A stretch of 64,000 nucleotides of DNA from Rhodospirillales bacterium (GTDB lineage: Bacteria; Pseudomonadota; Alphaproteobacteria; Rhodospirillales; Magnetospirillaceae): contig JACFNC010000005.1 in assembly GCA_019455065.1 (NCBI GenBank), forward strand, positions 229,913 through 293,912, read 5' to 3'. Under the pieces are notes generated by a model that saw only the letters and a list, made by a program, of their open reading frames with translations, searched no databases and had not been told where the DNA came from. The translations under genes and the position numbers were made by a program. Of this stretch, positions 1 to 8,456 are shown piece by piece; within the stretch, counting starts at the first letter, position 1, and each line of letters opens with the position of its first letter.

Positions 1-2
1 GC

Positions 3-1364
3 GGCATCATCCAGTCGGAATGCCTGCTCGGCCTCGACGGGGTGCTGTCGTTCCAGCATTCGCAGGCGCCGGCGCTGAAGGTCGCCTTCAACGAGTTCCA
101 GAGCCCGAAGACCGCGAACCTCGCCAGCTTCATCGGCTACATCGTCGATGAATACAACATGATGAAGAACTCGTTCCGCAACCTGCGCAGCGGCACCAAG
201 CGGATGCTGGGGCCGGTGCGCAAGAGCGTGAACGCCCCGGTGCTGGTGGTGGCCAGCGGCCCGTCGCTGGAAGACAACATCGACTTTGTGAAGCGGGTGC
301 AGGACCGCATGATCATCATCTCCAGCGGCTCGTCGCTGGCGGTGCTGCTGAAGAACGGCATCAAACCGGACTTTCACACCAATCTCGAACGCGCCAAGAG
401 CGTCTATCAGCGCCACGTCGAACTGGCCGAAGAGTTCGATCTGTCGAACATCTACGTGGTGATGACCTCGACCATCTGGCCGGGCATCGACTCCTTCTTC
501 AAAGAGGCGCTGTACTTCCTGCGCCCGGCCCTGTCGCCGCTGGCCGTGTTCTGCGAGCACGACGCCCAGATCCTGCACAACGAGGGGCCGCAGGTCGCCA
601 ACACCTCGTTCGCGCTGGCGAAGCGCCTGCAGGCCAAGGAAATCTATCTGCTGGGCGTCGATCTGGGCACCACCGATCCCAAGCGGCCGCGCGCCAGCCA
701 GGCGTGGCAGGGCCAGCGCCCGCGCTACCTTACCATTCCGGTGCGCGGCAATCTCGGCCGCACCGTGTTCACCGATCAGGCGCTGATCCAGCAGCGGGCC
801 ACGCTCGAGGCGCAGATCCGCAAGGTGGCCGAGGCCGGCGGCAAGGTGTTCAATTTGGGCAGCGGCGTGCGGTTCGAGGGCGCGCCGGCGCGCCGGCTGG
901 AGGACGTCGACCCGCCGTCGATCGGCGTCGACAAGGACCGGCACGTCAAGGATCTGTTCGAGCAGTTCCCGGTCTACACGCGCGAACGCTTCCTGGCCGC
1001 GTGGCAATCCGCGCATGTCCGCGAGAGCATCGCCAACATGATCCAGGAAATGGTCGACGCGCTGGAGAAGTCCGAAGCGTGGGACCACAAGCTGATCCGG
1101 CGCTTCGAAGAGATCAACGCCTATGTCGGCAAGTCGCTGCGCAACCAGTTCGCCCCGCGCCTGTTCCGCGGCTCGGTGCTGCGCGCCTGCATGCACGTCA
1201 ACGCCATCTTCCTGCGCCTGAAGGACCCGGCCAAGGCGCCGGAGCTCTACCAGGCGATCCGGGCCGAGTTCATCGACTTCCTGCGCGAGCTGGAGATGGA
1301 GGGCTACGCCCTGGCCGACGAGCTGGAATCCGAGGACGAGGCCTTTGCCGTCCAGTACGCCTGA
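3..1364 (+). CDS. DUF115 (Maf/MptE-like) protein, 5' truncated by window edge
   Basis: The reading frame is open to the left edge of the window, so the true start lies outside. A GTG at 42 is in frame but codons upstream of it remain coding-like, so I treat the gene as partial. The segment with PVLVVASGPSLEDNI (about residues 75-90 of the visible part), followed by GIKPDFHTNLER and the GPQVANTSFALA region, is typical of DUF115. That domain is shared by 6-hydroxymethylpterin pyrophosphokinase MptE and by the Maf motility-associated factors thought to glycosylate flagellin with nonulosonic acids. A NeuB-like and CMP-sugar gene block a few kilobases downstream favours the Maf-like glycosylation role over a pterin role; that is inference from context. 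The C-terminus is acidic and helical. A 597-nt repeat-filled gap separates it from the next gene. Confidence 0.75.
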   Translation, partial: GIIQSECLLGLDGVLSFQHSQAPALKVAFNEFQSPKTANLASFIGYIVDEYNMMKNSFRNLRSGTKRMLGPVRKSVNAPVLVVASGPSLEDNIDFVKRVQDRMIIISSGSSLAVLLKNGIKPDFHTNLERAKSVYQRHVELAEEFDLSNIYVVMTSTIWPGIDSFFKEALYFLRPALSPLAVFCEHDAQILHNEGPQVANTSFALAKRLQAKEIYLLGVDLGTTDPKRPRASQAWQGQRPRYLTIPVRGNLGRTVFTDQALIQQRATLEAQIRKVAEAGGKVFNLGSGVRFEGAPARRLEDVDPPSIGVDKDRHVKDLFEQFPVYTRERFLAAWQSAHVRESIANMIQEMVDALEKSEAWDHKLIRRFEEINAYVGKSLRNQFAPRLFRGSVLRACMHVNAIFLRLKDPAKAPELYQAIRAEFIDFLRELEMEGYALADELESEDEAFAVQYA

Positions 1365-1396
1365 GTGGGGGTGCGGGTGGTGAGCGCGGCCTCCAT

Positions 1397-1514
1397 CTCC
1401 TCCTCGTCATTGCGACGGGTCGGGCGGCTTCCCTTTCCCGTCACCCCCGGGCGTGACCCGGGGGTCCCCGTGGATGGCCGGGTCAAGCCCGGCCATGACG
1501 ACGGGTGGCGGTCC
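1397..1514. repeat. Intergenic palindromic repeat unit, copy A
   Basis: This 118-bp unit recurs exactly 270 bp downstream (1667-1784) with a single mismatch. It contains two short hairpins with 9-bp arms and 5-nt loops: ACCCCCGGG/CCCGGGGGT at 1443-1465 and ATGGCCGGG/CCCGGCCAT at 1474-1496. It is non-coding and lies in the 1365-1961 gap, which contains no gene. Confidence 0.85.
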
Positions 1515-1548
1515 GGCGCGGGGGCACACGGTACGTGCGCCACCTCCT

Positions 1549-1631
1549 CGTCATTGCGAGGAGGCAACGCCGACGAAGCAATCCAGGGCCGGCGGGCGGC
1601 TGGATTGCTTCGCCTGCGGCTCGCAATGACG
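1549..1631. repeat. 83-bp dispersed palindromic element
   Basis: The ends CGTCATTGCGAG and CTCGCAATGACG are perfect inverted repeats. An inner pair GAAGCAATCCAG (1575-1586) and CTGGATTGCTTC (1600-1611) is also perfect, so the whole element can fold into one long hairpin. This is the general appearance of small dispersed palindromes in Rhodospirillaceae-like genomes. A degenerate relative is visible near 32633-32690. Confidence 0.8.
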
Positions 1632-1666
1632 GGAAAAGGGGGCGCGCCCTCCATGCCCCCGTTCCT

Positions 1667-1784
1667 CTCCTCCTCGTCCTTGCGACGGGTCGGGCGGCTT
1701 CCCTTTCCCGTCACCCCCGGGCGTGACCCGGGGGTCCCCGTGGATGGCCGGGTCAAGCCCGGCCATGACGACGGGTGGCGGTCC
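1667..1784. repeat. Intergenic palindromic repeat unit, copy B
   Basis: This is the direct copy of 1397-1514, identical except for one base (C at 1679 against A at 1409). It carries the same two GC-rich hairpins. Confidence 0.85.
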
Positions 1785-1793
1785 CGGCGGGGG

Positions 1794-1826
1794 GCTGGAT
1801 TGCTTCGTCTGCGGCTCGCAATGACG
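1794..1826. repeat. Half copy of the 83-bp palindromic element
   Basis: Only the right arm of the 1549-1631 element is present: CTGGATTGCTTC, a short spacer, then CTCGCAATGACG. The left arm has been replaced by the end of repeat copy B, so copies have inserted or recombined here. Confidence 0.65.
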
Positions 1827-1872
1827 GAAAAAGGGGGCGCGGCTTCCATGTCCCCGTTCCTCTCCTCCTCCG

Positions 1873-1932
1873 CATTGCGACGGGTCGGGCGGCTACCTCT
1901 TCCCGTCACCCCCGGGCGTGACCCGGGGGTCC
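1873..1932. repeat. Truncated third copy of the palindromic repeat unit
   Basis: This matches the first 60 bp of copies A and B with three clustered mismatches and stops after the first GC-rich hairpin. It ends about 30 bp before the start codon of the ABC transporter gene at 1962. Confidence 0.7.
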
Positions 1933-1961
1933 ACGCACCGCGGGCGGAAGGGTAGCGGCGC

Positions 1962-3740
1962 ATGGCCTTGCTCAGCTTCCGGAAGGTGAACGAGAACGAG
2001 CCGGCGACGGTCCAGGTGCTGCGCGAGATGCGCGGGCCGGTGCTGGTGGTCGGCCTGTTCAGCATGCTGATCAGCATCCTGGTGCTGGCGCAGCCGCTGT
2101 ACATGATGAACCTGTTCGACCGCGTCCTGACCAGCCTCAGCGTCGACACCCTGATCGCGCTGACCGTCATCACCATCGGCCTGATGATCTCGCTGGGCTT
2201 CCTCGAGGCGATCCGCGCCCGCGCCCTGGTGCGCATGAGCGTGCGTTTCGACGACGTGGTCGGCGAAAAGGTGTTCGACGCCCTGCTGCAGACCAATCTG
2301 GCCCAGCGCGTCGGCGGCGCCACCATGAAGCAGGTCGACCAGATCCGCAGCTTCCTCACCGGCCACGGCCTGATCGCCTTCTTCGACCTGCCGTTCGTCC
2401 CCGTCTATCTTCTGGTGCTGTTCCTGCTGCATCCGGCGTTGGGCTCGCTGGCCCTGATCTGTTCGATCATCGTCGTCCTGCTGGGCATGTCGATCGAATG
2501 GGTGTGCAAGCGCCCCATGCTCGACAGCGCCAAGGAGGAACGCCGCGCCTCGGTGTTCGCCGACAACAGCCTGCGCAACGCCGAGGTGGTGGCGGCGCTG
2601 GGCATGATCGGCAATCTGCGCCGGCGCTGGCTCGCCGACCACAACGCCGCGGTCGACAACCACCTCAAGGTCGCCGACACCATGGCCGCCATCAACGGCG
2701 CCATCAAGGCGGCCATCATGATCGTGCAGATCGGCATCCTGGCGCTGGCCTGCTATCTGGTCATCCTGGAGGAGGCGACGCCGGGCACCCTGTTCGCCGC
2801 CAACGTGCTCGCCATGCGCATCATCGCGCCGGTGCAGCAGGCGGTCACCGCCTGGCGCAGCTTTCTCTCGGCGCGCGAGGCGTACCGCAATCTCGGCGAC
2901 CTGCTGACCACCATTCCCGACGACGACGAAGACCGCATCCAGTTGCCGAAGCCGTCCGGCGCCCTGGTGGTCGAGAAGCTTACCGCCGGCGCGCCGAAAT
3001 CGCCGGAGCCGATCCTCAAGGGCATCTCCTTCGCCCTCAAGCCGGGTCAGGCGCTGGGCGTCATCGGCCCGTCGGGGTCCGGCAAGTCGACGCTCGGTCG
3101 ACTGCTCATCGGCGTGTGGCAGCCGCTCGCCGGCGGCGTGCGCCTGGACGGCGCCGACGTGCATTCCTGGGATTTCGACGACCTCGGCCCCAGCCTCGGC
3201 TATCTGCCGCAGGACGTCGAGCTGTTCGACGGCACGATCGCGGAGAACATCGCCCGCTTCGGCGAGCGGGACGACGCCGCCATCATCGCCGCCGCCCAGG
3301 CGGTCGGCCTGCACGAGCTGATCCTGCGCCAGCCCAAGGGCTACGACACCGAGATCAGGGCCAAGGGCGGGGTGTTGTCGGGCGGCCAGCGGCAAAGGCT
3401 TGGACTGGCCCGCGCCGTCTATGGCGACCCGCGGCTGATCGTTCTCGACGAGCCGAACTCCAACCTCGACTCCGACGGCGAGGCGGCGCTGATGCAGACC
3501 ATCGAGCACCTCAAGGCGGCCGGCAAGACCATCGTGGTGATCGCCCACAACCCGCGCATCCTGAAGAACATGGACAAGATCCTGATGCTGCGCGACGGCA
3601 AGATGGCCGCCTTCGGCAGCCGCCAGGAGGTGTTCTCCAAGCTCAAGGTGGTGTCCAGCGCCGCCGCCGCGGCGGCCGCGGAGTCCTCGTCCGAGACCGA
3701 TGCGAACGCCGCCCAGGCGGCGGAGGCGGGCGCCGAATGA
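1962..3740 (+). CDS. Type I secretion ABC transporter (PrtD/RsaD-like permease-ATPase)
   Basis: This 592-aa half-transporter energises export of an unfolded protein across the inner membrane in a type I secretion system. Residues about 20-300 form the membrane domain, with hydrophobic segments near 25-50, 60-85, 135-160 and 245-285, and there is no N-terminal C39 peptidase domain. The ATPase domain has Walker A GPSGSGKS at 369-376, signature LSGGQRQR from 472, and Walker B ending at Asp496 (VLDEPNSNLD). This arrangement matches the PrtD/AprD/RsaD family that exports proteins with uncleaved C-terminal signals. The C-terminus is an Ala/Ser-rich tail. The stop codon overlaps the start of the membrane fusion protein gene (ATGA), so the two are translationally coupled. 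No outer-membrane TolC gene and no obvious adjacent substrate gene are visible. Confidence 0.93.
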   Translation: MALLSFRKVNENEPATVQVLREMRGPVLVVGLFSMLISILVLAQPLYMMNLFDRVLTSLSVDTLIALTVITIGLMISLGFLEAIRARALVRMSVRFDDVVGEKVFDALLQTNLAQRVGGATMKQVDQIRSFLTGHGLIAFFDLPFVPVYLLVLFLLHPALGSLALICSIIVVLLGMSIEWVCKRPMLDSAKEERRASVFADNSLRNAEVVAALGMIGNLRRRWLADHNAAVDNHLKVADTMAAINGAIKAAIMIVQIGILALACYLVILEEATPGTLFAANVLAMRIIAPVQQAVTAWRSFLSAREAYRNLGDLLTTIPDDDEDRIQLPKPSGALVVEKLTAGAPKSPEPILKGISFALKPGQALGVIGPSGSGKSTLGRLLIGVWQPLAGGVRLDGADVHSWDFDDLGPSLGYLPQDVELFDGTIAENIARFGERDDAAIIAAAQAVGLHELILRQPKGYDTEIRAKGGVLSGGQRQRLGLARAVYGDPRLIVLDEPNSNLDSDGEAALMQTIEHLKAAGKTIVVIAHNPRILKNMDKILMLRDGKMAAFGSRQEVFSKLKVVSSAAAAAAAESSSETDANAAQAAEAGAE

Positions 3741-5074
3741 CCAGCGAGGTCCAGGCACTCCCCGGCCCCCGTCCACGCCCGCGTCCGCGTCGGGCCGCCG
3801 ACCCCCGCCCGATCCTGCTCCACGGCCTGCTGGTCGTCGCCATCACCTTCGGCGGCTTCGGCCTGTGGTCGGCGATCACGCCGCTGGCGCGCGGCGCGCA
3901 CGTCGTGGGCAAGGTGGTGGTCGACACCAATCGCAAGACGGTGCAGCACCTCGAAGGCGGCATCGTCAAGGAGATCCTGGTCCGCGAGGGCAGCCGGGTC
4001 GAAGCCGGCGACGTGCTCGTGCGCCTGGACACCACCCAGGCGCTCGCCAACCGCGACATCCTGCGCCAGCGTCTGGTGCGCGAGCGCATCCTCGAGGCGC
4101 GCCTTGCCGCCGAGCGCGACGGCGCGTCGGCGGTCGTCCTGCCCGAGGAATTGCGCGACGCGGTGGAGCGCCCCGAAGTGCGCGCCGCCTTCGCCGACCA
4201 GCAGGCGCTGTTCGCGGCACGGCGCAAGGAATTCGAAAGCGAGATCACGATCCTCAGCGAGCGCGTCACCCAGCTTCGCCATCAGATTCGCGGAATGCAG
4301 GCCGAACAGGTCGCCAATCGCGAGCAGTTCCGCCTGATCAACGAGGAACTGGATGGTCTGCGCGAGCTTGCCGACAAGGGGTTCGCCTCGACCAACCGGG
4401 TGCGTGCCATGGAGCGCGAGGCGGCGCGGCTCGAGGGCGATCACGCCTCGCGAGTCGCCGAGATCGCCCGCGCCGAGGTGGCGGTGGGCGAGGCCCAGCT
4501 TCAGGTGGTGCAGACCCGCCAGCAGTTCGTGCGCGGCGTTCTCGACGAGTTGCGCCAGGTGCGCGGCCAGATCGGCGAACTCGAAGAGCAGTTGCGCGCC
4601 ACCGAGGACGTGCTGACGCGCACCGTGATCCGCGCGCCCCTGTCCGGGCAGGTGGTCGGCCTGGCCGTGCACACCATCGGCGGCGTCATCGACCGCGGCC
4701 AGGTCGTCCTGCACATCGTGCCCGAGGACGAGCGGCTGATCGTCGAGGCCCAGGTGCGGCCGCTCGACGCCGACGTCGTCCATCCCGGGCTGCACGCCGA
4801 AATCCGCTTCATGGGCCTGCCGCGCAAGAGCTCGCCGCTGCTCAAGGGCGAGGTGTCGACGATATCCCAGGACACCTTGAACGACCCGCAGACCGGCGAC
4901 TACTACCTGGCCCGCATCGAGGTTGCCGACGACGAACTGGCCCGCCTGGGCGACGTCACCGTCGTGCCGGGAATGCCGGTCGAGGTGCTGATCGCGGCCG
5001 GCGAGCGCACCCCCCTCGACTATCTGGTGTCGCCGTGGCTGGACCTGTTCGAACGGGCGATGCGCGAGGATTGA
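3737..5074 (+). CDS. HlyD/PrtE-family periplasmic adaptor of type I secretion
   Basis: This 445-aa membrane fusion protein would link the ABC transporter encoded just upstream to an outer-membrane TolC-like channel. A Pro/Arg-rich cytosolic tail (residues 1-24) precedes one membrane segment (about 27-48). A biotinyl-lipoyl-like half motif follows (HLEGGIVKEILVREGSRVEAGDVL). Then come long coiled-coil helices (about 95-290), the second lipoyl half (VIRAPLSGQVVGL), and a beta-barrel C-terminal region ending near DYLVSPWLDLFERAMRED, typical of the PrtE/AprE branch. The ATG at 3737 was chosen because it overlaps the upstream stop by 4 nt. Together with the upstream gene it is a two-gene exporter lacking the outer-membrane component. 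Confidence 0.92.
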   Translation: MTSEVQALPGPRPRPRPRRAADPRPILLHGLLVVAITFGGFGLWSAITPLARGAHVVGKVVVDTNRKTVQHLEGGIVKEILVREGSRVEAGDVLVRLDTTQALANRDILRQRLVRERILEARLAAERDGASAVVLPEELRDAVERPEVRAAFADQQALFAARRKEFESEITILSERVTQLRHQIRGMQAEQVANREQFRLINEELDGLRELADKGFASTNRVRAMEREAARLEGDHASRVAEIARAEVAVGEAQLQVVQTRQQFVRGVLDELRQVRGQIGELEEQLRATEDVLTRTVIRAPLSGQVVGLAVHTIGGVIDRGQVVLHIVPEDERLIVEAQVRPLDADVVHPGLHAEIRFMGLPRKSSPLLKGEVSTISQDTLNDPQTGDYYLARIEVADDELARLGDVTVVPGMPVEVLIAAGERTPLDYLVSPWLDLFERAMRED

Positions 5075-5147
5075 CGCCGATGCCGCCGCAACCGCCCCTG
5101 TACATCGCCAACGCGCCGGGCAGCAACGCGCTTCCCGCCAGGAACCC

Positions 5148-5972
5148 ATGGATTTTCAGCCGATGAGCGCACCCAGCAACAACGTCGTCGCCTCGCTTCT
5201 CGTCTATTCCCAGGCGAAGGAGGCGCTCGCCCAGGTCAAGGCCGACCCGCACGTGCTGAACTTCTTCTGTCTCGGCAAGCACACGGTGTGGCGCTACAAG
5301 ACCATCTACGACAAGGAGCCGGACACCATCGCGTGGCTGAGCCGCATCCCCGAGGGCGAGGTGCTGTGGGACATCGGCGCCAACGTCGGGCTGTACACCA
5401 TCTACGCCGGGGTGACCCGCAAGGCGCGGGTGCTGGCTTTCGAGCCGCTGGCCTCGAACTACTACGTCCTCAACATGAACATCGAGCTGAACAAGCTCGG
5501 CGACCGCGTGCACGCCTTCTGCCTGGCGTTTTCCGATGAGACCGCCTGCGGCGTGCTCAACGCCAGCAGCTCGGCCCCGGGCGCCGCGGGGTGCAGCTTC
5601 AACGAGGCGATCGACGACCACGGCAAGACCTTCGTCCCCAGCTTCACGCAGGGGATGATGGGCTTCACGATGGACGAGTTCATCAAGAAGTATAAGCCGG
5701 ACTTCCCCAATCATTTGAAGATCGACGTCGACGGCCTCGAATCCCGCATCGTCAACGGGGCGTCGAAGACGCTGCGCGATCCGCGCCTGAAGACGATCTC
5801 GATCGAGCTGGACGCCAACCGGCCGGACTATGTCGAGGACGTGCTCGCCAAGATCCAGGCCGCCGGGTTCACCTTCACGGGCAAGAACCGCTCGAAGGTG
5901 ATCGCGCCGAATTCCAGCATCAACAACTATCAGTTCGTGCGCGCCGAAGCATCGGCGGAGGCCGCGGAATAG
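5148..5972 (+). CDS. FkbM-family SAM-dependent methyltransferase
   Basis: This protein of 274 aa has the SAM-binding motif I LWDIGANVGLYTIYAG (about residues 75-90) and an acidic loop FEPLASNYYVLNMNIELN, both characteristic of FkbM methyltransferases. These commonly O-methylate sugars of surface glycans. The later motif LKIDVDGLESRIVNGA is the family's conserved core. The ATG at 5148 is preceded by AGGA at 5140-5143; an alternative ATG at 5163 would shorten the protein by five residues. It lies between the secretion pair and the ulosonic acid block, so methylation of the sugar made there is a reasonable inference. The substrate cannot be read from the sequence. Confidence 0.85.
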   Translation: MDFQPMSAPSNNVVASLLVYSQAKEALAQVKADPHVLNFFCLGKHTVWRYKTIYDKEPDTIAWLSRIPEGEVLWDIGANVGLYTIYAGVTRKARVLAFEPLASNYYVLNMNIELNKLGDRVHAFCLAFSDETACGVLNASSSAPGAAGCSFNEAIDDHGKTFVPSFTQGMMGFTMDEFIKKYKPDFPNHLKIDVDGLESRIVNGASKTLRDPRLKTISIELDANRPDYVEDVLAKIQAAGFTFTGKNRSKVIAPNSSINNYQFVRAEASAEAAE

Positions 5973-6022
5973 AACCTATTGAGTGACAGGGCTGCGTCGG
6001 CAAAGGAGCGAGAGACAGGGCC

Positions 6023-7102
6023 ATGCGTAAACTCGTGATCAACGGTTTCGAAATTTCCGACGACAGCGATGCCTACGTCATCGCCGAGATCGGCCACAAT
6101 CACCAGGGCAGCCTCGAACAGTGCAAGAAGATGTTCGACGTGGCCAAGCTGTGCGGCGCCAACGCGGTGAAGCTGCAGAAGCGCGACAACCGCGCCCTGT
6201 TCACCAAGGAGATGTACGACAGCCCGTACCACAGCGAGAACGCCTTCGCCCCGACCTACGGCGCGCACCGGGAATACCTTGAATTCGGCCGTGACGAATA
6301 CGTCGAGCTGAAGGACTACGCGCGGCAGCTCGGGATCACCTTCTTCTCGACCGCGTTCGACCTGAGCAGCGCCGACTTCCTGGCCGACCTCGACATGCCG
6401 GCCTACAAGATCGCCTCCGGCGACGTGAACAACACGCCGCTGCTCAAGAAGGTCGCGCGCTTGGGCAAGCCGATGATCGTCTCCACCGGCGGCGCCACCA
6501 TGGAGGACGTGCGGCAGGCTTACGAGACGATCATGCCGATCAACCCGCAGCTCTGCATCATGCACTGCACGTCGGGCTATCCGCCGGCCTTCGAGGAGCT
6601 CAACCTGCGGGTCATCGAGACCTTCCGCAAGGAATTCCCCGACATCGTCATCGGCCTGTCGTCGCACGACAGCGGCATCGCCATGGCGCTCGTCGGCTAC
6701 ATGCTGGGCGCGCGGATCATCGAGAAGCACTTCACCCTCAACCGCGCCTTCAAGGGCACCGACCACGCCTTCTCGCTCGAGCATAGCGGACTCGAGAAGA
6801 TGATCCGCGACCTGCGCCGCACCCGCGTCGCGCTCGGCGACGGCAAGAAGCGTCGGTTCACCAGCGAGGAGAAGCCGCTCAACAAGATGGGCAAGAAGAT
6901 CGTGGCGGCCCGCGACCTGCCGGCCGGCCACCGTCTCACCGAGGCCGATCTCGCCTACAAGGCGCCCAACGACGGCCTGCCGCCGTCGGTCTACGAACAG
7001 GTCATCGGCAAGGTGCTCAAGCGCCCGCTGCGCGAGGACGAGAACATCATGTTCGAGGACCTCGCCCAGTCGGCCGAGAAACGCGCCCTTGCCGATGCCT
7101 GA
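6023..7102 (+). CDS. NeuB-family ulosonic acid synthase with SAF domain
   Basis: The 359-aa product belongs to the N-acetylneuraminate synthase family, which condenses phosphoenolpyruvate with a sugar aldehyde to make a 3-deoxy-2-ulosonic acid. The N-terminal TIM barrel (about 1-275) shows AEIGHNHQGSLEQCKKM, AVKLQKRDN, FFSTAFDLSSADFL, YKIASGDVNN, MHCTSGYPP, GLSSHDSG and EKHFTLNRAFKGTDHAFSLE, the family's metal and substrate sites. A C-terminal antifreeze-like SAF domain follows (about 285-345, VAARDLPAGHRLTEADL). The sugar acceptor is unclear. No UDP-GlcNAc epimerase, aminotransferase or N-acetyltransferase is nearby, which argues against a standard sialic, legionaminic or pseudaminic acid. 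A phosphatase gene overlaps the 3' end, suggesting a phosphorylated acceptor as in Kdn-9-phosphate synthesis (inference). Confidence 0.9.
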   Translation: MRKLVINGFEISDDSDAYVIAEIGHNHQGSLEQCKKMFDVAKLCGANAVKLQKRDNRALFTKEMYDSPYHSENAFAPTYGAHREYLEFGRDEYVELKDYARQLGITFFSTAFDLSSADFLADLDMPAYKIASGDVNNTPLLKKVARLGKPMIVSTGGATMEDVRQAYETIMPINPQLCIMHCTSGYPPAFEELNLRVIETFRKEFPDIVIGLSSHDSGIAMALVGYMLGARIIEKHFTLNRAFKGTDHAFSLEHSGLEKMIRDLRRTRVALGDGKKRRFTSEEKPLNKMGKKIVAARDLPAGHRLTEADLAYKAPNDGLPPSVYEQVIGKVLKRPLREDENIMFEDLAQSAEKRALADA

Positions 7103-7625
7103 CATGGCGGATGCGGTTGCGGCGGACCTGCTTCGGCGGGTCCGCCTGATCGTCTTCGACTTCGATGGCGTGTTCACCGACAACGCCGTCTGGGTACTGG
7201 AGGACGGGCGCGAGCTCGTGCGCTGCACCCGTATGGATGGCATCGGGCTCGACCGGCTGCGCGCGCTCGGCATCCACCTCGCCATCGTCTCGACCGAGGT
7301 CAACCCGGTGGTGTCGGCGCGGGCGCGCAAGCTCAAGCTGCGCTGCATCCAGGCCTGCGACGACAAGGCCGCCGCCGTGCGCGGCCTGGCCGAGGAACTG
7401 GGCGTGTCGCTGGGCGAGACCGCCTTCGTCGGCAACGACGTCAACGACCTGCCGGCGCTCACCCTGGTCGGCCTGCCGGTGGTCGTCGCCGACGCCCACG
7501 AGGACGTCCACCCCGTCGCGCGCTGGCGCACCCGCAGGCCGGGCGGCCACGGCGCCGTGCGGGAGATCTGCGATACCGTGGCACGGGCTCACGAGGAGCG
7601 CGCCGCATTGAGGGAAACGGCATGA
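7095..7625 (+). CDS. KdsC-like HAD phosphatase
   Basis: This 176-aa C0-type HAD protein resembles 3-deoxy-ulosonate 8/9-phosphate phosphatases. The catalytic motif VFDFDGVFTDN places the nucleophile at Asp22 and the general acid at Asp24. Motif II is IVSTEVN, the lysine region is CDDKAAAVRGL, and motif III is FVGNDVNDLPAL, as in KdsC and NeuB-associated phosphatases. It overlaps the NeuB-like gene by 8 nt and the next SDR gene by 4 nt. The context indicates removal of the phosphate from the condensation product before CMP activation. Starts at 7089 (TTG) or 7104 (ATG) are possible; 7095 was chosen as the first ATG. Confidence 0.88.
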   Translation: MPDMADAVAADLLRRVRLIVFDFDGVFTDNAVWVLEDGRELVRCTRMDGIGLDRLRALGIHLAIVSTEVNPVVSARARKLKLRCIQACDDKAAAVRGLAEELGVSLGETAFVGNDVNDLPALTLVGLPVVVADAHEDVHPVARWRTRRPGGHGAVREICDTVARAHEERAALRETA

Positions 7626-8443
7626 CCGACAAGCTGTTCGACGTCTCCGGCACCGTCGCCGTCGTGACCGGGGGGCTGGGCCAACTCGGCGCGCAATACG
7701 CCAAGGCGTTTCTCGAACGCGGCGGCCGGGTCGTCATCTTCGACGTGCACGACGACCGCGAGAAGGCGCGCGGCCGTCTCGGCGCCTGGGTCGACGACGA
7801 GCGGCTGCTGCTGTGCGCCGTCGACGTCACCGACCGCGCCTCGATCGAGGGTGCGCTGGCGGCCGCCGAGGCGCGCTTCGGCACGCCCGACGTGCTCATC
7901 AACAACGCCGGCATCGACACCCCGCCAGACGTGCCGGCGGCCCTCGAGGTCGGGCCGTTCGAGACCTATCCCGCCGATTCGTGGGACCGGGTCATGGCGG
8001 TCAACGTCAAGGGCGTGTTCCTGTGCTGCCAGGTCGTCGGCGGCGCCATGGCCAAGGCGGGGCGGGGCTCGATCATCAACGTCTCGTCGATCTACGGCGT
8101 CGTGTCGCCCGACCAGAACATCTACGAATACCGCCGCCAGCGCGGCGAGGTATTCTTCAAGCCGGTCGCCTATTCGGCGTCGAAGTCGGCCCTGATCAAC
8201 CTCACCCACTACCTCGCCACCTACTGGGCTCGCCAGGGGGTGCGGGTGAACACGCTGGTGATCGCCGGGGTCTTCGCCAACCAGGATCCGGGCTTCCTCG
8301 CCGCCTACGAGGGGCGCATTCCGATCGGGCGCATGGCCAACGAGGACGAGTATTGCGGTGCCGTGCTGTTCCTCGCCTCGCCCGCCTCGACCTACATGAC
8401 GGGCGCCAGCCTGGTCGTGGACGGCGGCTGGACCGCCATCTGA
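7622..8443 (+). CDS. SDR-family oxidoreductase of the ulosonic acid block
   Basis: The 273-aa product is a classical short-chain dehydrogenase/reductase. It has the nucleotide-binding TGGLGQLG near residue 17, the structural NNAG, the catalytic serine in NVSSIYG, and the YSASK catalytic pair near 182-186. Between Ser and Tyr there is a longer loop (YEYRRQRGEVFFKP) than in most SDRs. It somewhat resembles PtmA-type proteins of flagellin modification loci, which would fit the setting, but the substrate is unknown. Asp in VIFDVHDD at the end of beta-2 suggests preference for NAD over NADP. The start overlaps the phosphatase stop by 4 nt. Confidence 0.88.
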   Translation: MTDKLFDVSGTVAVVTGGLGQLGAQYAKAFLERGGRVVIFDVHDDREKARGRLGAWVDDERLLLCAVDVTDRASIEGALAAAEARFGTPDVLINNAGIDTPPDVPAALEVGPFETYPADSWDRVMAVNVKGVFLCCQVVGGAMAKAGRGSIINVSSIYGVVSPDQNIYEYRRQRGEVFFKPVAYSASKSALINLTHYLATYWARQGVRVNTLVIAGVFANQDPGFLAAYEGRIPIGRMANEDEYCGAVLFLASPASTYMTGASLVVDGGWTAI

Positions 8444-8456
8444 GGGGAGCGCGGCG

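Noticed and set aside
1893..5149. Very long open frames antisense to the type I exporter genes
   Set aside because: High GC makes stops rare in the other frames. These frames are low-complexity and His/Gln/Arg-rich, and they mirror genuine genes with clear domains.
5080..5166. A 28-codon ORF whose stop overlaps an in-frame ATG of the FkbM gene
   Set aside because: It is Pro/Asn-rich without a recognisable pattern or strong ribosome site, and the FkbM gene has a better start at 5148 inside this ORF.
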